A DNA stretch of 42,683 nt, taken from assembly GCA_964402715.1 (NCBI GenBank), contig CAYODJ010000019.1:1-42683 (forward strand), read 5' to 3'. The translations under genes and the position numbers were made by a program. Under the pieces are notes generated by a model. The model searched no databases, had not been told where the DNA came from, and worked only from the letters and a program-made list of their open reading frames with translations. Shown in pieces: positions 1-8,544 of the stretch; within the stretch, counting starts at the first letter, position 1, and the number at the start of each line of letters is the position of its first letter. This stretch comes from CALXOD01 sp964402715. Lineage in GTDB: Bacteria > Verrucomicrobiota > Lentisphaeria > Victivallales > Victivallaceae.

Positions 1-1673
1 TTCATCTCGCCGCCATGACCGAAGATGCTCTCGCCTTCGCCGATCGTTACGCCGATGCCGCTTTGCAGGCGGGAGAGACGGAGCTGTCCGCACTGCTGCG
101 GAAAGTGCCGCGCCATCCGGCGGAGACTCTGCAGGAAGCGTTGCAAAGCATCTATTTTTACAATGCGCTCATGCGTCTTGCCCCCCATGGCCATCTCGGA
201 TTCGGCCGTTTCGACCAGTACATGCTGAGATATTACCGCCGGGACATTGCGGAGGGGATGGAAACCAGGGAGTCCGCCAGAGAGCTGATCGCGGAATTCT
301 TCCTCGCACTCAGCCGTGATTCCGATCTTTACCACGGCATCCAGAAGGGCGACAACGGCCAGTCCATGGTGCTTGGCGGATGCAATCGGGACGGTTCTCC
401 GGCGGAGAATGAATTGACCACTCTGGTCATGGATATTTCCGCCGATTTGAAAATGATCGAGCCGAAAATCAATTTGCGGGTCAGTTCCGGTATCAGCAAG
501 AAATGTCTTGCGTCAGCGCTCAATCTTTCCGGATGCGGTTTGGGCTTTCCCCAGTACAACAACGACGAGGTGATCATTCCGGCGCTGGTCAAATTCGGTT
601 ATCCGCTGGAGGACGCCAGGGACTACATTGTGGCCGCCTGCTGGGAGTTCGTGGTTCCCAACGGGCGGGATGTTCCCAATGTGAATGCGGTCAATATCGC
701 CTATGCCGCGGACAACGCCATCCGTTATGTGCTGAAAAATCGTCTGCCGTTCGAAGAGATTTTTCATCGCGTCCGGCTGGAATTCAGAGAGATCATTCAG
801 AGAATTCAATCCGGCTGGAAAAACTTCAAGCACCTCCCCGGTCCGCTGTTCTCTCTGCTCAACGACCGATGCATCACCAATCATGCCGACCTGAACGTCT
901 CGGGGCAGGATCATTACCACTACGGTCTGCACGGCTGCGGTTCTTCGACGGGGGCGGACTCCATCGCGGCGGTGAAGCACTTCGTCTACGACAGCGGAAA
1001 GTACAGCTGCGATGAGTTCCTCAAGGCGCTGGAACATAACTTCGAGGGATACGATTCCCTGCGGCAGGAGCTGAAAAACTGTCCGTACAAGGTCGGCTGC
1101 AACAACGGGGACGCCGATTTCGCGCTGAAAACCCTTTTCGACATCTTTGCCGACGCCTGCGCCGAGGTCAAGGACAACGGGCGGGGTGGAAAAGTCCGCC
1201 CCGGAAGCGGTTCGGCCCAGTTCTACGTCGTGATGACTCAAAATCCGGATCAGTTCCAATATCTCCATGCCACTGCGGACGGCAGACGGGAGGGGGAGTT
1301 CATCAGCTCAAGTCTGGCTCCGGCTCCCGGAGTCCGCGCAAACGGCATGCTGAGCGTATTGGCAAGCTACCGCCAGATTGACTATTCCCGCATCTGCAAC
1401 GGCGGGCCGCTGACGATGGAATTTGATCCGGTCTGCTTCTCGAGCGATTCGGCCAGAGAACGGATGAGCGAGCTGATTGCCGCCTTTATCCGCTCCGGCT
1501 GTCAGCAGCTTCAATGGAACGTGCTCAACCGGGAGGTGTTGCTCCACGCCCAGAAACATCCGGAGCAGCACAAAGATCTGGTCGTGCGGGTATGGGGGTG
1601 GAGCGGCTACTTTGTCGAGCTGGAAAAACATTATCAGGATCAGATCATCGGCCGGGCGAGCTACCGGGGATGA
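1..1673 (+). CDS. Glycyl radical enzyme 1 (PFL/diol dehydratase superfamily), 5' end cut by window
   Basis: The reading frame is open to the window edge, so the ATG at 15 is probably internal and roughly 150-250 residues are missing. Numbered from that ATG, the thiyl-radical site is Cys209-Trp210-Glu211 in AACWEF. The C-terminal radical loop is RVWGWSGYF with Gly528, followed by FVELEKHYQDQII as in the family. The Cys-to-Gly distance of 319 residues fits the GRE barrel. Family knowledge: these enzymes use a glycyl radical made by an AdoMet activase for anaerobic dehydration, decarboxylation or C-C, C-N and C-S cleavage. Neither PFL's Cys-Cys nor the Cys-Val-Glu common in diol dehydratases and choline lyase is present, and the usual Gly-Tyr of the loop is Gly-Trp. 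The substrate is therefore unknown. The stop overlaps the activase start (ATGA), indicating translational coupling. Confidence 0.93.
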   Translation, partial: HLAAMTEDALAFADRYADAALQAGETELSALLRKVPRHPAETLQEALQSIYFYNALMRLAPHGHLGFGRFDQYMLRYYRRDIAEGMETRESARELIAEFFLALSRDSDLYHGIQKGDNGQSMVLGGCNRDGSPAENELTTLVMDISADLKMIEPKINLRVSSGISKKCLASALNLSGCGLGFPQYNNDEVIIPALVKFGYPLEDARDYIVAACWEFVVPNGRDVPNVNAVNIAYAADNAIRYVLKNRLPFEEIFHRVRLEFREIIQRIQSGWKNFKHLPGPLFSLLNDRCITNHADLNVSGQDHYHYGLHGCGSSTGADSIAAVKHFVYDSGKYSCDEFLKALEHNFEGYDSLRQELKNCPYKVGCNNGDADFALKTLFDIFADACAEVKDNGRGGKVRPGSGSAQFYVVMTQNPDQFQYLHATADGRREGEFISSSLAPAPGVRANGMLSVLASYRQIDYSRICNGGPLTMEFDPVCFSSDSARERMSELIAAFIRSGCQQLQWNVLNREVLLHAQKHPEQHKDLVVRVWGWSGYFVELEKHYQDQIIGRASYRG

Positions 1674-2443
1674 CGGCGGTGGACGGCGTCGTTTTTGACA
1701 TCTCCGAATGTTCTCTCCATGACGGTCCCGGCGTGCGGGTGACGCTTTTTTTCAAAGGTTGCCCGCTGCGCTGCCGTTGGTGCCACTCCCCGGAAGGGCA
1801 GCGCCGGGAGCCGGAAATCCTGCGTTTCCCCGGTCTGCCGGAAAGAGAGTGCGGCAAAATCTGGAGCTCCGCGGCTCTTGCCGGGTACATCAACCGGGTG
1901 TCGGCATTGCTGGTGCGTCGCCGGGTCACGTTCACCGGCGGAGATCCGCTGAATCAGAGCGGATTTCTGCTCGAGGTGCTGGAGCGTCTCTCCCCCGGAA
2001 CCGAGACGCTGGTTGAAACATGCGGCTATTGCGAACCGGAAGTCCTGCTTGCCGTGGCGGAAAAGGTTTCCAGTCTCTATTACGGCGTGAAGCTGCTGGA
2101 TGAGGAGGAATCGCTTTTCTGGACCGGCAAACCGTGCCGCCGGACACTCGACAATCTGCTGCTTCTGGATGAAAGCTCAGCCGTTCAGTACGCATTGCGG
2201 ATTCCGCTCCTTCACGGCATCACCGACCGGGAGACGTATCTGAAAAAGCTCTCGCTTTTCTGCAAAAAACTCAAACGGCTGGAGGAGATCATATTTCTGC
2301 CGTCCAATCCGGAGGCGGGAGCAAAATACGCCGCCTGCGCCAGAACATTCACCGACGCCTACAATCCGGAATACCTTTGCAGACTGCCGGAGAACATCTC
2401 GTTCCCGGTTCCGGTAAAAGTTCTGCGCCGCGGCGAGGTTTGA
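1670..2443 (+). CDS. Glycyl radical enzyme activase 1, short form without ferredoxin insert
   Basis: Radical AdoMet activase of 257 residues that should place the radical on its partner GRE. The ATG at 1670 overlaps the GRE 1 stop by four bases, which decides the start. The [4Fe-4S] motif CxxxCxxC is Cys31-Cys35-Cys38 in GCPLRCRWCHSPEG, after the family's DGPGVR. The AdoMet motif is GGDP (residues 90-93) rather than the usual GGEP, and ETCGY follows later. The two extra four-cysteine clusters found in the second activase are absent, so only the radical AdoMet cluster is visible, as in PFL activase. The C-terminal half is divergent. Pairing with GRE 1 is inferred from the overlap. It ends just before a small inverted repeat with a T-run. 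Confidence 0.9.
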   Translation: MTAVDGVVFDISECSLHDGPGVRVTLFFKGCPLRCRWCHSPEGQRREPEILRFPGLPERECGKIWSSAALAGYINRVSALLVRRRVTFTGGDPLNQSGFLLEVLERLSPGTETLVETCGYCEPEVLLAVAEKVSSLYYGVKLLDEEESLFWTGKPCRRTLDNLLLLDESSAVQYALRIPLLHGITDRETYLKKLSLFCKKLKRLEEIIFLPSNPEAGAKYAACARTFTDAYNPEYLCRLPENISFPVPVKVLRRGEV

Positions 2444-2456
2444 AGTCAAACTTTTT
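2438..2456 (+). terminator. Weak hairpin plus T-run after activase 1
   Basis: GTTTG-AAGT-CAAAC followed by TTTTT spans the activase 1 stop codon. The five-pair AT-rich stem is weak for intrinsic termination. A second short repeat, GGGGG-AAT-CCCCC, lies at 2471-2483. Together they may partly separate the first GRE pair from the downstream genes. Confidence 0.3.
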
Positions 2457-2498
2457 CAAAGCATGAGCATGGGGGAATCCCCCGGGACGGCGCGGCAG

Positions 2499-2512
2499 GG
2501 ACACATTTGTCC
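2499..2512. promoter_or_regulatory. Hyphenated palindrome, possible operator
   Basis: GGACA-CATT-TGTCC is a perfect 5-bp inverted repeat in the 127-base gap between activase 1 and the next start codon. Its position suits a regulator site for the second half of the island, but no matching -35/-10 pair was found nearby, so this is only a candidate. Confidence 0.22.
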
Positions 2513-2570
2513 GACCGGTCCGTCTTATCTCGAGTGAGTTCCCCGGCGATTGCTCCGGGAGGGAGGCGAT

Positions 2571-3034
2571 ATGGATAGCGAAGCACTGAGGCAACTGCGC
2601 GAAAAAATTCTGAATGCGGAATTTGCGCCGAAGGGCACATCCCGCTGCCGACGCCGGAAATTTTGGCAAAAGACCTCAACGGCATCGCCTCCGAGGTTTC
2701 CGCAAATGCCGCCCGGATCGGCACTGCGGAAGCGCACTGTTTTGAACGGAACACGCTCGGCTGCGTCGCCGCAATCCGCAGCCTCTTCCGCCGCCGCGCT
2801 GCGGCGGATTCCGTGCGAGCCGGCATACTATCTCTTTTCGGCGCTGCAATCCATCCGGATCAGCGGTTCATCGCCGGCACGGTCTGCGGCGAGGAGAACC
2901 GTCCGGGATTCCGGCGGAAAATTCTCCGTCTCCGAAGCGCCGCGCCGACGGAAACCGGGGAGAGCCTGAATGCCGCACTCTTTCAATCCTCTCGGCGATC
3001 GGACTCCGCGCCGTCTTTCGCCCGCCACCCGTGA
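2571..3034 (+). pseudogene. Small hypothetical gene in the GRE island, apparently frameshifted
   Basis: A strong ribosome site (GGGAGGGAGG) precedes the ATG at 2571, whose frame reads MDSEALRQLREKILNAEF. Around 2630-2640 the coding character, with GC-rich third positions and sensible residues, moves to another frame. That frame reads HIPLPTPEILAKDLNGIASE and stays open to the stop at 3034. The first frame ends at 2967-2969, directly before the GRE 2 start. Joined across the shift, the product would be about 150 residues, mostly helical and rich in Arg and Ala. It overlaps GRE 2 by 65 bases. No family was recognised. It could be a broken gene, a programmed shift, a sequencing error, or two chance frames. 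The start resembles the N-terminal helix of some GREs, so a GRE remnant is possible. Confidence 0.35.
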
Positions 3035-5033
3035 ACTGGCCGCTCGCTATCTGGATGGCGAGGTCGGAGGAACGCTCCGTCCCGCGCCGCCGGCCCGGGA
3101 GAGCGATCCGTACACGGTTCATCTGTGCCGTCTGGCGGAGGAGGCGGATCTGGCTCTCTCTCCGGAGGAACGGCTGGCCGGGGCGGCGCGGTGGCTTGAG
3201 GCCACCCTGCACCGTTTCCCGGGCACCGACCGGTATTCGGTCAGCCACGTGACGGTGGATTTCCGGCGCGCGGTGACACGCGGCCTCGCCGGACTCGAGG
3301 CCGACGTCGCCGCCGGAAGGCGCTCCAATCCGGAGGGGGCGGGTTTCTACGACGAACTCGAGGAATGCATCGAGGCGATGCGTCTCTGGGTGGAGCGTTA
3401 CCGCACGGAGCTGGCGGAGCGCCTCGGGGAGTCCCCGTTTTTCCCGCGGATCGCCGCCGCGCTTGAACAGGTGCCTGAACATTCTCCCCGCGATTTCTTC
3501 GAAGCCACGCAGTCGCTATGGCTGTTCTGGAGCTTCCAGCGCCTCGCCGGAAACTGGTCCGGACTCGGACGGGTGGACGAACTGCTCGGTCCTTTCCTCG
3601 ACACCGACATCGGGTCGGGGCGGCTCGACATCGACGAGGCGCGTGAAATCCTGGCCTGCTTCTGGATCAAGGGCACCGAATGGATCACCGGCCGCAAGAA
3701 CTACGGCGGCGACGCTCAGTTCTACCAGAACGTGGTCCTGGCCGGCGTCGACCGCAGAGGACACGAGGTCTGCAACAGGGTCACCATGCTCATCCTGGAT
3801 GTCGTCGAGGAGCTTCACATCAGCGACTTCCCGCTCGGCGTCCGGCTGTCGCGGAAGAGCCCGCCGCAGCTGCTGCGCCGCGTCGCCGAGCTTCAGAGCC
3901 GCGGCGGAGGGATCGTCTCGATCTACAACGAGGACGTCGTCATCTCCGGTCTCGTGAAGTTCGGCTATCCCGAGGAGGAGGCGCGCGGCTTCACGAACGA
4001 CGGCTGCTGGGAGACGCTGATTCCCGGCGAAACCGCCTTCGGCTACCATCCGTTCGACGCGCTCCGCGTCTGGCAGAACGTGTTTTTCGCCGACCGCGAC
4101 TATCCGGATTTCGAATCGCTTTTCTCGGCGTACTCCGCCGCGCTCCGGCGGCAGCTCGAACAGATCTGCGCGGACGGCCGCGGCCGTTTCGACGAACCGG
4201 ACGACGCCTGCCCGACGCCGCTGCTGTCGCTGCTGATGCCGTCCTGCATACGTTCCGGCCGGCCGTACAACCGGCGCGGAGCGAAGTACAATGTCCTGGC
4301 GCTGCATGCCGGCGGTCTGCCGGACGTGGCCAACTCGTTCACCGCCGTCCGCAAACTGGTCTACGAGGACAGACTCCATTCCCTGGACGAACTGCGCGGC
4401 ATACTGCTGAGGGATTTCGACGGAGATGAGCGTCTGAGACGGACGTTCGAACGCGGCGCCGTCTGGTACGGGAACGACGACGAGGCCGCCGACGCGATGC
4501 TCGTGCGGGTGGTCTCCGACTTCGCGGACGCGGCGGCGGAATTCCGTGAGCGGGACGGGCTGCTGCATCCGGCCGGAATCAGCACTTTCGGACGCGAAGT
4601 GGAGTTCGCTCCAGACCGGCTGGCCACGCCGTTCGGCAGACATGCGCACGATTATCTGTCCAGCAACCTCGCTCCGTCCCCCGGCACCGACCGCAGCGGA
4701 GCCGGTGCCGTCGTCAAGTCCTGCTGCAAGAACGATTTCACACGGATTCCGAACGGATGCCCGCTGGATCTGAGGTTCGACGCCGACACGCTGTCGTCCC
4801 CGTCCGGAATCGCGATGCTCGAGGGAGTCCTGAAGAGCTTCATCGAATTCGGAGGATATTATCTTCAGGTCGATTCGGTCAGCCGCAGGATGCTGATCGA
4901 CGCGAAAGCGCATCCGGAGCGGTACCCGAATCTGGCCGTACGCATCTCCGGATGGTCGGCGCGCTTCGCCACGCTCGACGCCTCGTGGCAGGACATGATC
5001 ATCGCCCGATCGATTCAGGGCGAGCCGGAATGA
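2970..5033 (+). CDS. Glycyl radical enzyme 2 (PFL/diol dehydratase superfamily)
   Basis: The protein has 687 residues, short for the family (about 750-850), with the shortfall at the N-terminus. The start at 2970 has GGGGAGAG upstream. Conserved landmarks are SHVTVDF near residue 92, the helix before VPEHSPRDFFEATQ (168-181), and LGRVDELLGPF. The thiyl site is Cys346-Trp347-Glu348 in NDGCWETL. The radical loop near the end is RISGWSARF with Gly661, 315 residues after the cysteine. Cys-Trp-Glu and Gly-Trp are shared with GRE 1, so the two may belong to one subfamily, but their middle regions differ enough to expect different substrates or roles. The matching activase is probably the ferredoxin-type one at 6352. 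The reaction is unknown. Confidence 0.92.
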   Translation: MPHSFNPLGDRTPRRLSPATRELAARYLDGEVGGTLRPAPPARESDPYTVHLCRLAEEADLALSPEERLAGAARWLEATLHRFPGTDRYSVSHVTVDFRRAVTRGLAGLEADVAAGRRSNPEGAGFYDELEECIEAMRLWVERYRTELAERLGESPFFPRIAAALEQVPEHSPRDFFEATQSLWLFWSFQRLAGNWSGLGRVDELLGPFLDTDIGSGRLDIDEAREILACFWIKGTEWITGRKNYGGDAQFYQNVVLAGVDRRGHEVCNRVTMLILDVVEELHISDFPLGVRLSRKSPPQLLRRVAELQSRGGGIVSIYNEDVVISGLVKFGYPEEEARGFTNDGCWETLIPGETAFGYHPFDALRVWQNVFFADRDYPDFESLFSAYSAALRRQLEQICADGRGRFDEPDDACPTPLLSLLMPSCIRSGRPYNRRGAKYNVLALHAGGLPDVANSFTAVRKLVYEDRLHSLDELRGILLRDFDGDERLRRTFERGAVWYGNDDEAADAMLVRVVSDFADAAAEFRERDGLLHPAGISTFGREVEFAPDRLATPFGRHAHDYLSSNLAPSPGTDRSGAGAVVKSCCKNDFTRIPNGCPLDLRFDADTLSSPSGIAMLEGVLKSFIEFGGYYLQVDSVSRRMLIDAKAHPERYPNLAVRISGWSARFATLDASWQDMIIARSIQGEPE

Positions 5034-5212
5034 CGTCCGTTTCCGGGAACGTCCGCGGCCGGATCGGACACGTCCCGCCGCGCATGAAGGCAGGCGCTCG
5101 GAGAAAACGCCGGCGCACGGCACCGGCGCCGATCGGCATGCGGAATGCCCGGGAGACACGCCCGGAAGAACATACGTCGCCTCCGAAAAGATTTGAAAGG
5201 TGAAGCCGGATC

Positions 5213-6355
5213 ATGAACACGTTCGTCAATTTCGTCCCGACCAAACTCTATTTCGGCGCCGGACAGCTCGACCGGCTGGGAACAATCCCTCTGCCGGGGA
5301 AAAAGGCGCTGATCGTCATCACCTCGGGCAAGTCGATGCGCAGCTCCGGAACGCTCGACCGCGTCGTGAAACTCCTCGCCGGCAACCACGCCGACTGCGC
5401 CGTCTACGACAGGGTGCAGGCCAATCCGACCAAGAAGCAGGTCATGGACGGAGCCGCGTTCGCCAGGCGGGAGGCGTGCGACTTCGTGATCGGTCTCGGC
5501 GGCGGCAGTCCGATCGACGCGTCGAAGGCGATCGCGGTCATGGCCGCCAATCCGGGCGATTACTGGGATTACGTTTCCGGCGGAACCGGAAAGGCCCGCC
5601 CGATGCCGAATCCGCCGCTGCCGATTGTCGCGGTGACGACGACCGCCGGAACGGGAACCGAGGTCGACCCGTGGAGCGTCATCACCAACGGAACGGAGAA
5701 GATCGGTCTCGGCAGCGAATTCACGTTTCCGAAAATCGCGATCGTCGATCCGGAGCTGACGCTGAGCGTTCCGCCGCGCCTGACCGCGTTTCAAGGCTTC
5801 GACGCGCTCTTCCATGCCGCAGAGTGCTATCTCGCCAACTGCGCGACACCGATCAGCGAACTTTACTGTCTCAGGAGCGTCGAGCTGCTCTTCAAGTCGC
5901 TGCCGGCCGCAGTGCGCGACGGCGGCGACCTCGCCGCCCGCACCGACGTCGCGCTGGCCAACACTCTCTCCGGCATGGCGGAGTCGACCTCGTGCTGCAC
6001 ATCGGAGCACTCGCTCGCGCACGCCATCGGCGGCGTCCACCCGAACGTGCCGCACGGGGCGGCGCTGATCATGATTTCGAAAGCATGGTACGGCTTCTTC
6101 TCGCTGCGGGTTCCGGAGCGGTTCGCCGCGCTCGCGGACGCCGCAGGGCGGCGTGATTTCACCGTCGCGCTCGATCAGCTGCGGCGCGACTGCGGAGTGG
6201 ATCAGCTCAGGATGTCCGATTACGGCATCCGGCGCGAAGATCTCAGCGACATAAACCGGAACGCATGGGAGACGATGGGTGCTCTCTTCGACCTTGACCG
6301 CGTCAAGCTGTGCGAAGCGGAGTCTCTCGGCATTCTCGAAGACTCCTACCGATGA
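5213..6355 (+). CDS. Iron-containing (group III) alcohol dehydrogenase
   Basis: NAD(P)-dependent metal alcohol dehydrogenase of 380 residues, a normal family length. The nucleotide-binding GLGGGSPIDASKA lies at residues 94-106. Metal ligands by position are Asp197 and His201 in GFDALFHAAE, His266 in SEHSLAHAIGG and His281 in VPHG. GAAAGGTGAAG precedes the ATG. In the GRE island its likely task is to reduce an aldehyde released by a glycyl radical enzyme and so regenerate NAD+; this is inferred from context. A 179-base gap without recognisable signals separates it from GRE 2. Its stop overlaps the start of activase 2 (ATGA). Substrates of this family cannot be told from sequence, although lactaldehyde/propanediol and short aldehydes are typical. 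Confidence 0.93.
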   Translation: MNTFVNFVPTKLYFGAGQLDRLGTIPLPGKKALIVITSGKSMRSSGTLDRVVKLLAGNHADCAVYDRVQANPTKKQVMDGAAFARREACDFVIGLGGGSPIDASKAIAVMAANPGDYWDYVSGGTGKARPMPNPPLPIVAVTTTAGTGTEVDPWSVITNGTEKIGLGSEFTFPKIAIVDPELTLSVPPRLTAFQGFDALFHAAECYLANCATPISELYCLRSVELLFKSLPAAVRDGGDLAARTDVALANTLSGMAESTSCCTSEHSLAHAIGGVHPNVPHGAALIMISKAWYGFFSLRVPERFAALADAAGRRDFTVALDQLRRDCGVDQLRMSDYGIRREDLSDINRNAWETMGALFDLDRVKLCEAESLGILEDSYR

Positions 6356-7239
6356 CCGGCGTCGTTTTCGACATCAAGCGATTCGCGATCAACGACGGTC
6401 CCGGCATCCGGACGGCGGTATTCCTGAAAGGCTGTCCGCTCCGGTGCATCTGGTGTCACAACCCGGAGTCTCAGCGGATTGAACCGGAGCTCTCCTTTCT
6501 CCCCGACAAGTGCATCGGATGCGGCGTGTGCGCTTCGGTCTGTCCGAACGGCTGTTTCGCGGGCGGCGCATTCGACCGGTCGGAGTGCCGCTCCTGCGGC
6601 CGGTGCGCGGAGAAGTGCTGCACCGGGGCGCGCGAACTTGTCGGCCGCGCGGCGGATGTCGGGGAAATCATCGACGAAGTCGTGAAGGACCGGGTTTTCT
6701 ACCGGAACTCCGGCGGCGGCATGACCGTCACCGGCGGCGAGCCGCTTTTTCAGCCGGAGTTCACTGCGGCCCTGCTGGCCGCAGCAAAGCGCGAGGATCT
6801 TCACACCTGTCTCGACACCTGCGGCTACGCCGCATGGGACAAGATCGCCGCAGTCCTCCCCGTGACGGATATCTTTCTCTACGACCTCAAGGAGACCGAT
6901 CCCGCCAGACACGCGGAGCACACAAAGTCCCGGCTCCAGCCGATCATCGAAAATCTGCTCCGGATCGACGCCGGCGGCGGCAGGATCATTCTGCGCTGCC
7001 CGATCATTCCCGGGCTGAACGACCGGCACGACCACGCGGACGGCATCGCCGGACTTGCGAACCGGCTTTCACATCTGCTCGAAATCGACATCCTCCCGTA
7101 CCACCCGCTCGGGGAATCGAAACGCATGCGGATCGGACGGAAGCCGGGGCTCGGAGGGAAATTCGCGTCGAAAGAGGAACTTGAGCCGTTCCGGCGGAGG
7201 GTCGCGCAAGCATGCCGGATTCCGGTCGTTTTCCCGTGA
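6352..7239 (+). CDS. Glycyl radical enzyme activase 2, with two ferredoxin-type clusters
   Basis: Radical AdoMet enzyme of 295 residues. The start overlaps the alcohol dehydrogenase stop by ATGA. The radical cluster is Cys28-Cys32-Cys35 in GCPLRCIWCHNPES. An inserted ferredoxin domain has Cys54, 57, 60, 64 and Cys79, 82, 85, 89, each CxxCxxCxxxC. GGEP and DTCGY follow, then DLKE and GLND as in standard GRE activases. This is the architecture of activases for diol dehydratase-type GREs, unlike the minimal activase 1. It probably serves GRE 2, since gene order is GRE 2, dehydrogenase, activase 2. It is the last gene of the island and converges on the epimerase gene. Confidence 0.95.
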   Translation: MTGVVFDIKRFAINDGPGIRTAVFLKGCPLRCIWCHNPESQRIEPELSFLPDKCIGCGVCASVCPNGCFAGGAFDRSECRSCGRCAEKCCTGARELVGRAADVGEIIDEVVKDRVFYRNSGGGMTVTGGEPLFQPEFTAALLAAAKREDLHTCLDTCGYAAWDKIAAVLPVTDIFLYDLKETDPARHAEHTKSRLQPIIENLLRIDAGGGRIILRCPIIPGLNDRHDHADGIAGLANRLSHLLEIDILPYHPLGESKRMRIGRKPGLGGKFASKEELEPFRRRVAQACRIPVVFP

Positions 7240-7339
7240 CGGGCGTCGGGCGGAACATCGGAAAGGGGAACTCTCGTCCGCCGTACGGTCGAGCGGAAGC
7301 GGCATCGCCAATCCGCCGACGGCATGGAACGGACGCGCG

Positions 7340-8326
7340 TCAGCCCGTCAGTTCCCGCAATGTCCGGGACAAGGCCTGCTCCAGAGGAATTCTGGATATG
7401 AGCCCCAGGCACGCCGCGCGCCGCAAATCCGGCAGGTAGGAATCCACGCCGGCGCCGCGTTCATGCCCGTGCAGGATGCGCACGGGACATCTCGCTCCGG
7501 CGGCTGCGCGCACCAACCCGGCCAGACCGACGAGATTCACGGCCCGATCGCCGCCGACGTTGCAGACAGTGCCGTCCGGAGCGGTCAGCAGCAGACGCCA
7601 CAGCCATTCGGCCAGTTCTCCCGCATACAGATAGCTCCGCCACGGTCTCCCGTCGCCCTTGATGGTTATCGGCCGTCCCGCCAGACAGTCGGCGATGAAA
7701 TTTCCGACGGCGAAATGAGCATCCAGCGGCAGCCCCGCGCCCACAAAGGCGAAGCAGCGGGCTATCACCGCCGGAATCGCGGATTTCAGCGCCAGCAGTT
7801 CCGCCTGCAATTTCCCCTTTCCGTACGCCGTGATCGGACTGCAGGGGCGATCCTCCCTGAATCTTTCCATCTCCGCGTGCGCTTCTCCGTATACCGCGCC
7901 GGAGCTGACGAAAAGCAGCCGCGCGACACCTTTCCTCTCCGCGAATTCCAGCACTCTGCGCGTTCCGTCGACGATGACCGAATACATCTCGTCCGGATTT
8001 TCACGCTCCAGACGGACGCTGACCGGAGACGCGGCATGAATGACGGCGTCGAACTCTCCTCCCGGAAAATCAAAGGAGCGGACGTCTCCCTCCAGCAGAG
8101 ATATCCGCGGATCGCGGACGAAGCGCGGACAGCGCGAGGCGAACGCGGACGCGGATCTGGTCAGCATCAGAATCTCCAGATCGTCCGGGGCGGACACCAG
8201 AAAACATTCCAGAAGCCACTTCCCGAAAAAGCCGGTGCCCCCCGTGAGAAAGAGCCGTCTCCAGCGGCGTCGCTTCATGACGGCGGCCAGATTCGCCCGC
8301 CATTCGATGTAATCCTCACCGGTCAT
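7340..8326 (-). CDS. NAD-dependent epimerase/dehydratase (extended SDR)
   Basis: Extended short-chain dehydrogenase of 328 residues acting on a nucleotide sugar or similar substrate. The Rossmann motif TGGTGFFG lies near the N-terminus, VIHAASPVS and the catalytic YGKGK (YxxxK) follow, and GGDRAVNL and the C-terminal region are family-like. I chose the ATG at 8326 because related proteins begin with a short helix before ITGGTGFFG; a GTG 13 codons upstream (8365) is also open. It is the last gene of the leftward run, 218 bases after the amidohydrolase. That gap shows no convincing promoter, so co-transcription is possible. The exact sugar is unknown. Confidence 0.85.
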   Translation of the reverse strand: MTGEDYIEWRANLAAVMKRRRWRRLFLTGGTGFFGKWLLECFLVSAPDDLEILMLTRSASAFASRCPRFVRDPRISLLEGDVRSFDFPGGEFDAVIHAASPVSVRLERENPDEMYSVIVDGTRRVLEFAERKGVARLLFVSSGAVYGEAHAEMERFREDRPCSPITAYGKGKLQAELLALKSAIPAVIARCFAFVGAGLPLDAHFAVGNFIADCLAGRPITIKGDGRPWRSYLYAGELAEWLWRLLLTAPDGTVCNVGGDRAVNLVGLAGLVRAAAGARCPVRILHGHERGAGVDSYLPDLRRAACLGLISRIPLEQALSRTLRELTG

Positions 8327-8544
8327 CGGCCCCGCCGCTTTCCGCAATGAACAAAACCGGCACACAAAAAGAACGGGTCATTTTTCGGCCTTTCACCCGA
8401 CGCGATTCGAATGCGCTCCCCGTCACGCCGCCATGTCTCCGTCCGCAGGCGCACGGCGCCGTGCACGCCGGCGGACATCGCCGGAGCACATGCGGCCGAC
8501 CGGAACCGGATTCCTCGGCCGCCGGGTTCTTCTTTCCTTTCCGA

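Noticed and set aside
3516..5159. A 547-codon minus-strand frame across GRE 2
   Set aside because: It mirrors the GRE 2 codons and has no recognisable domain.
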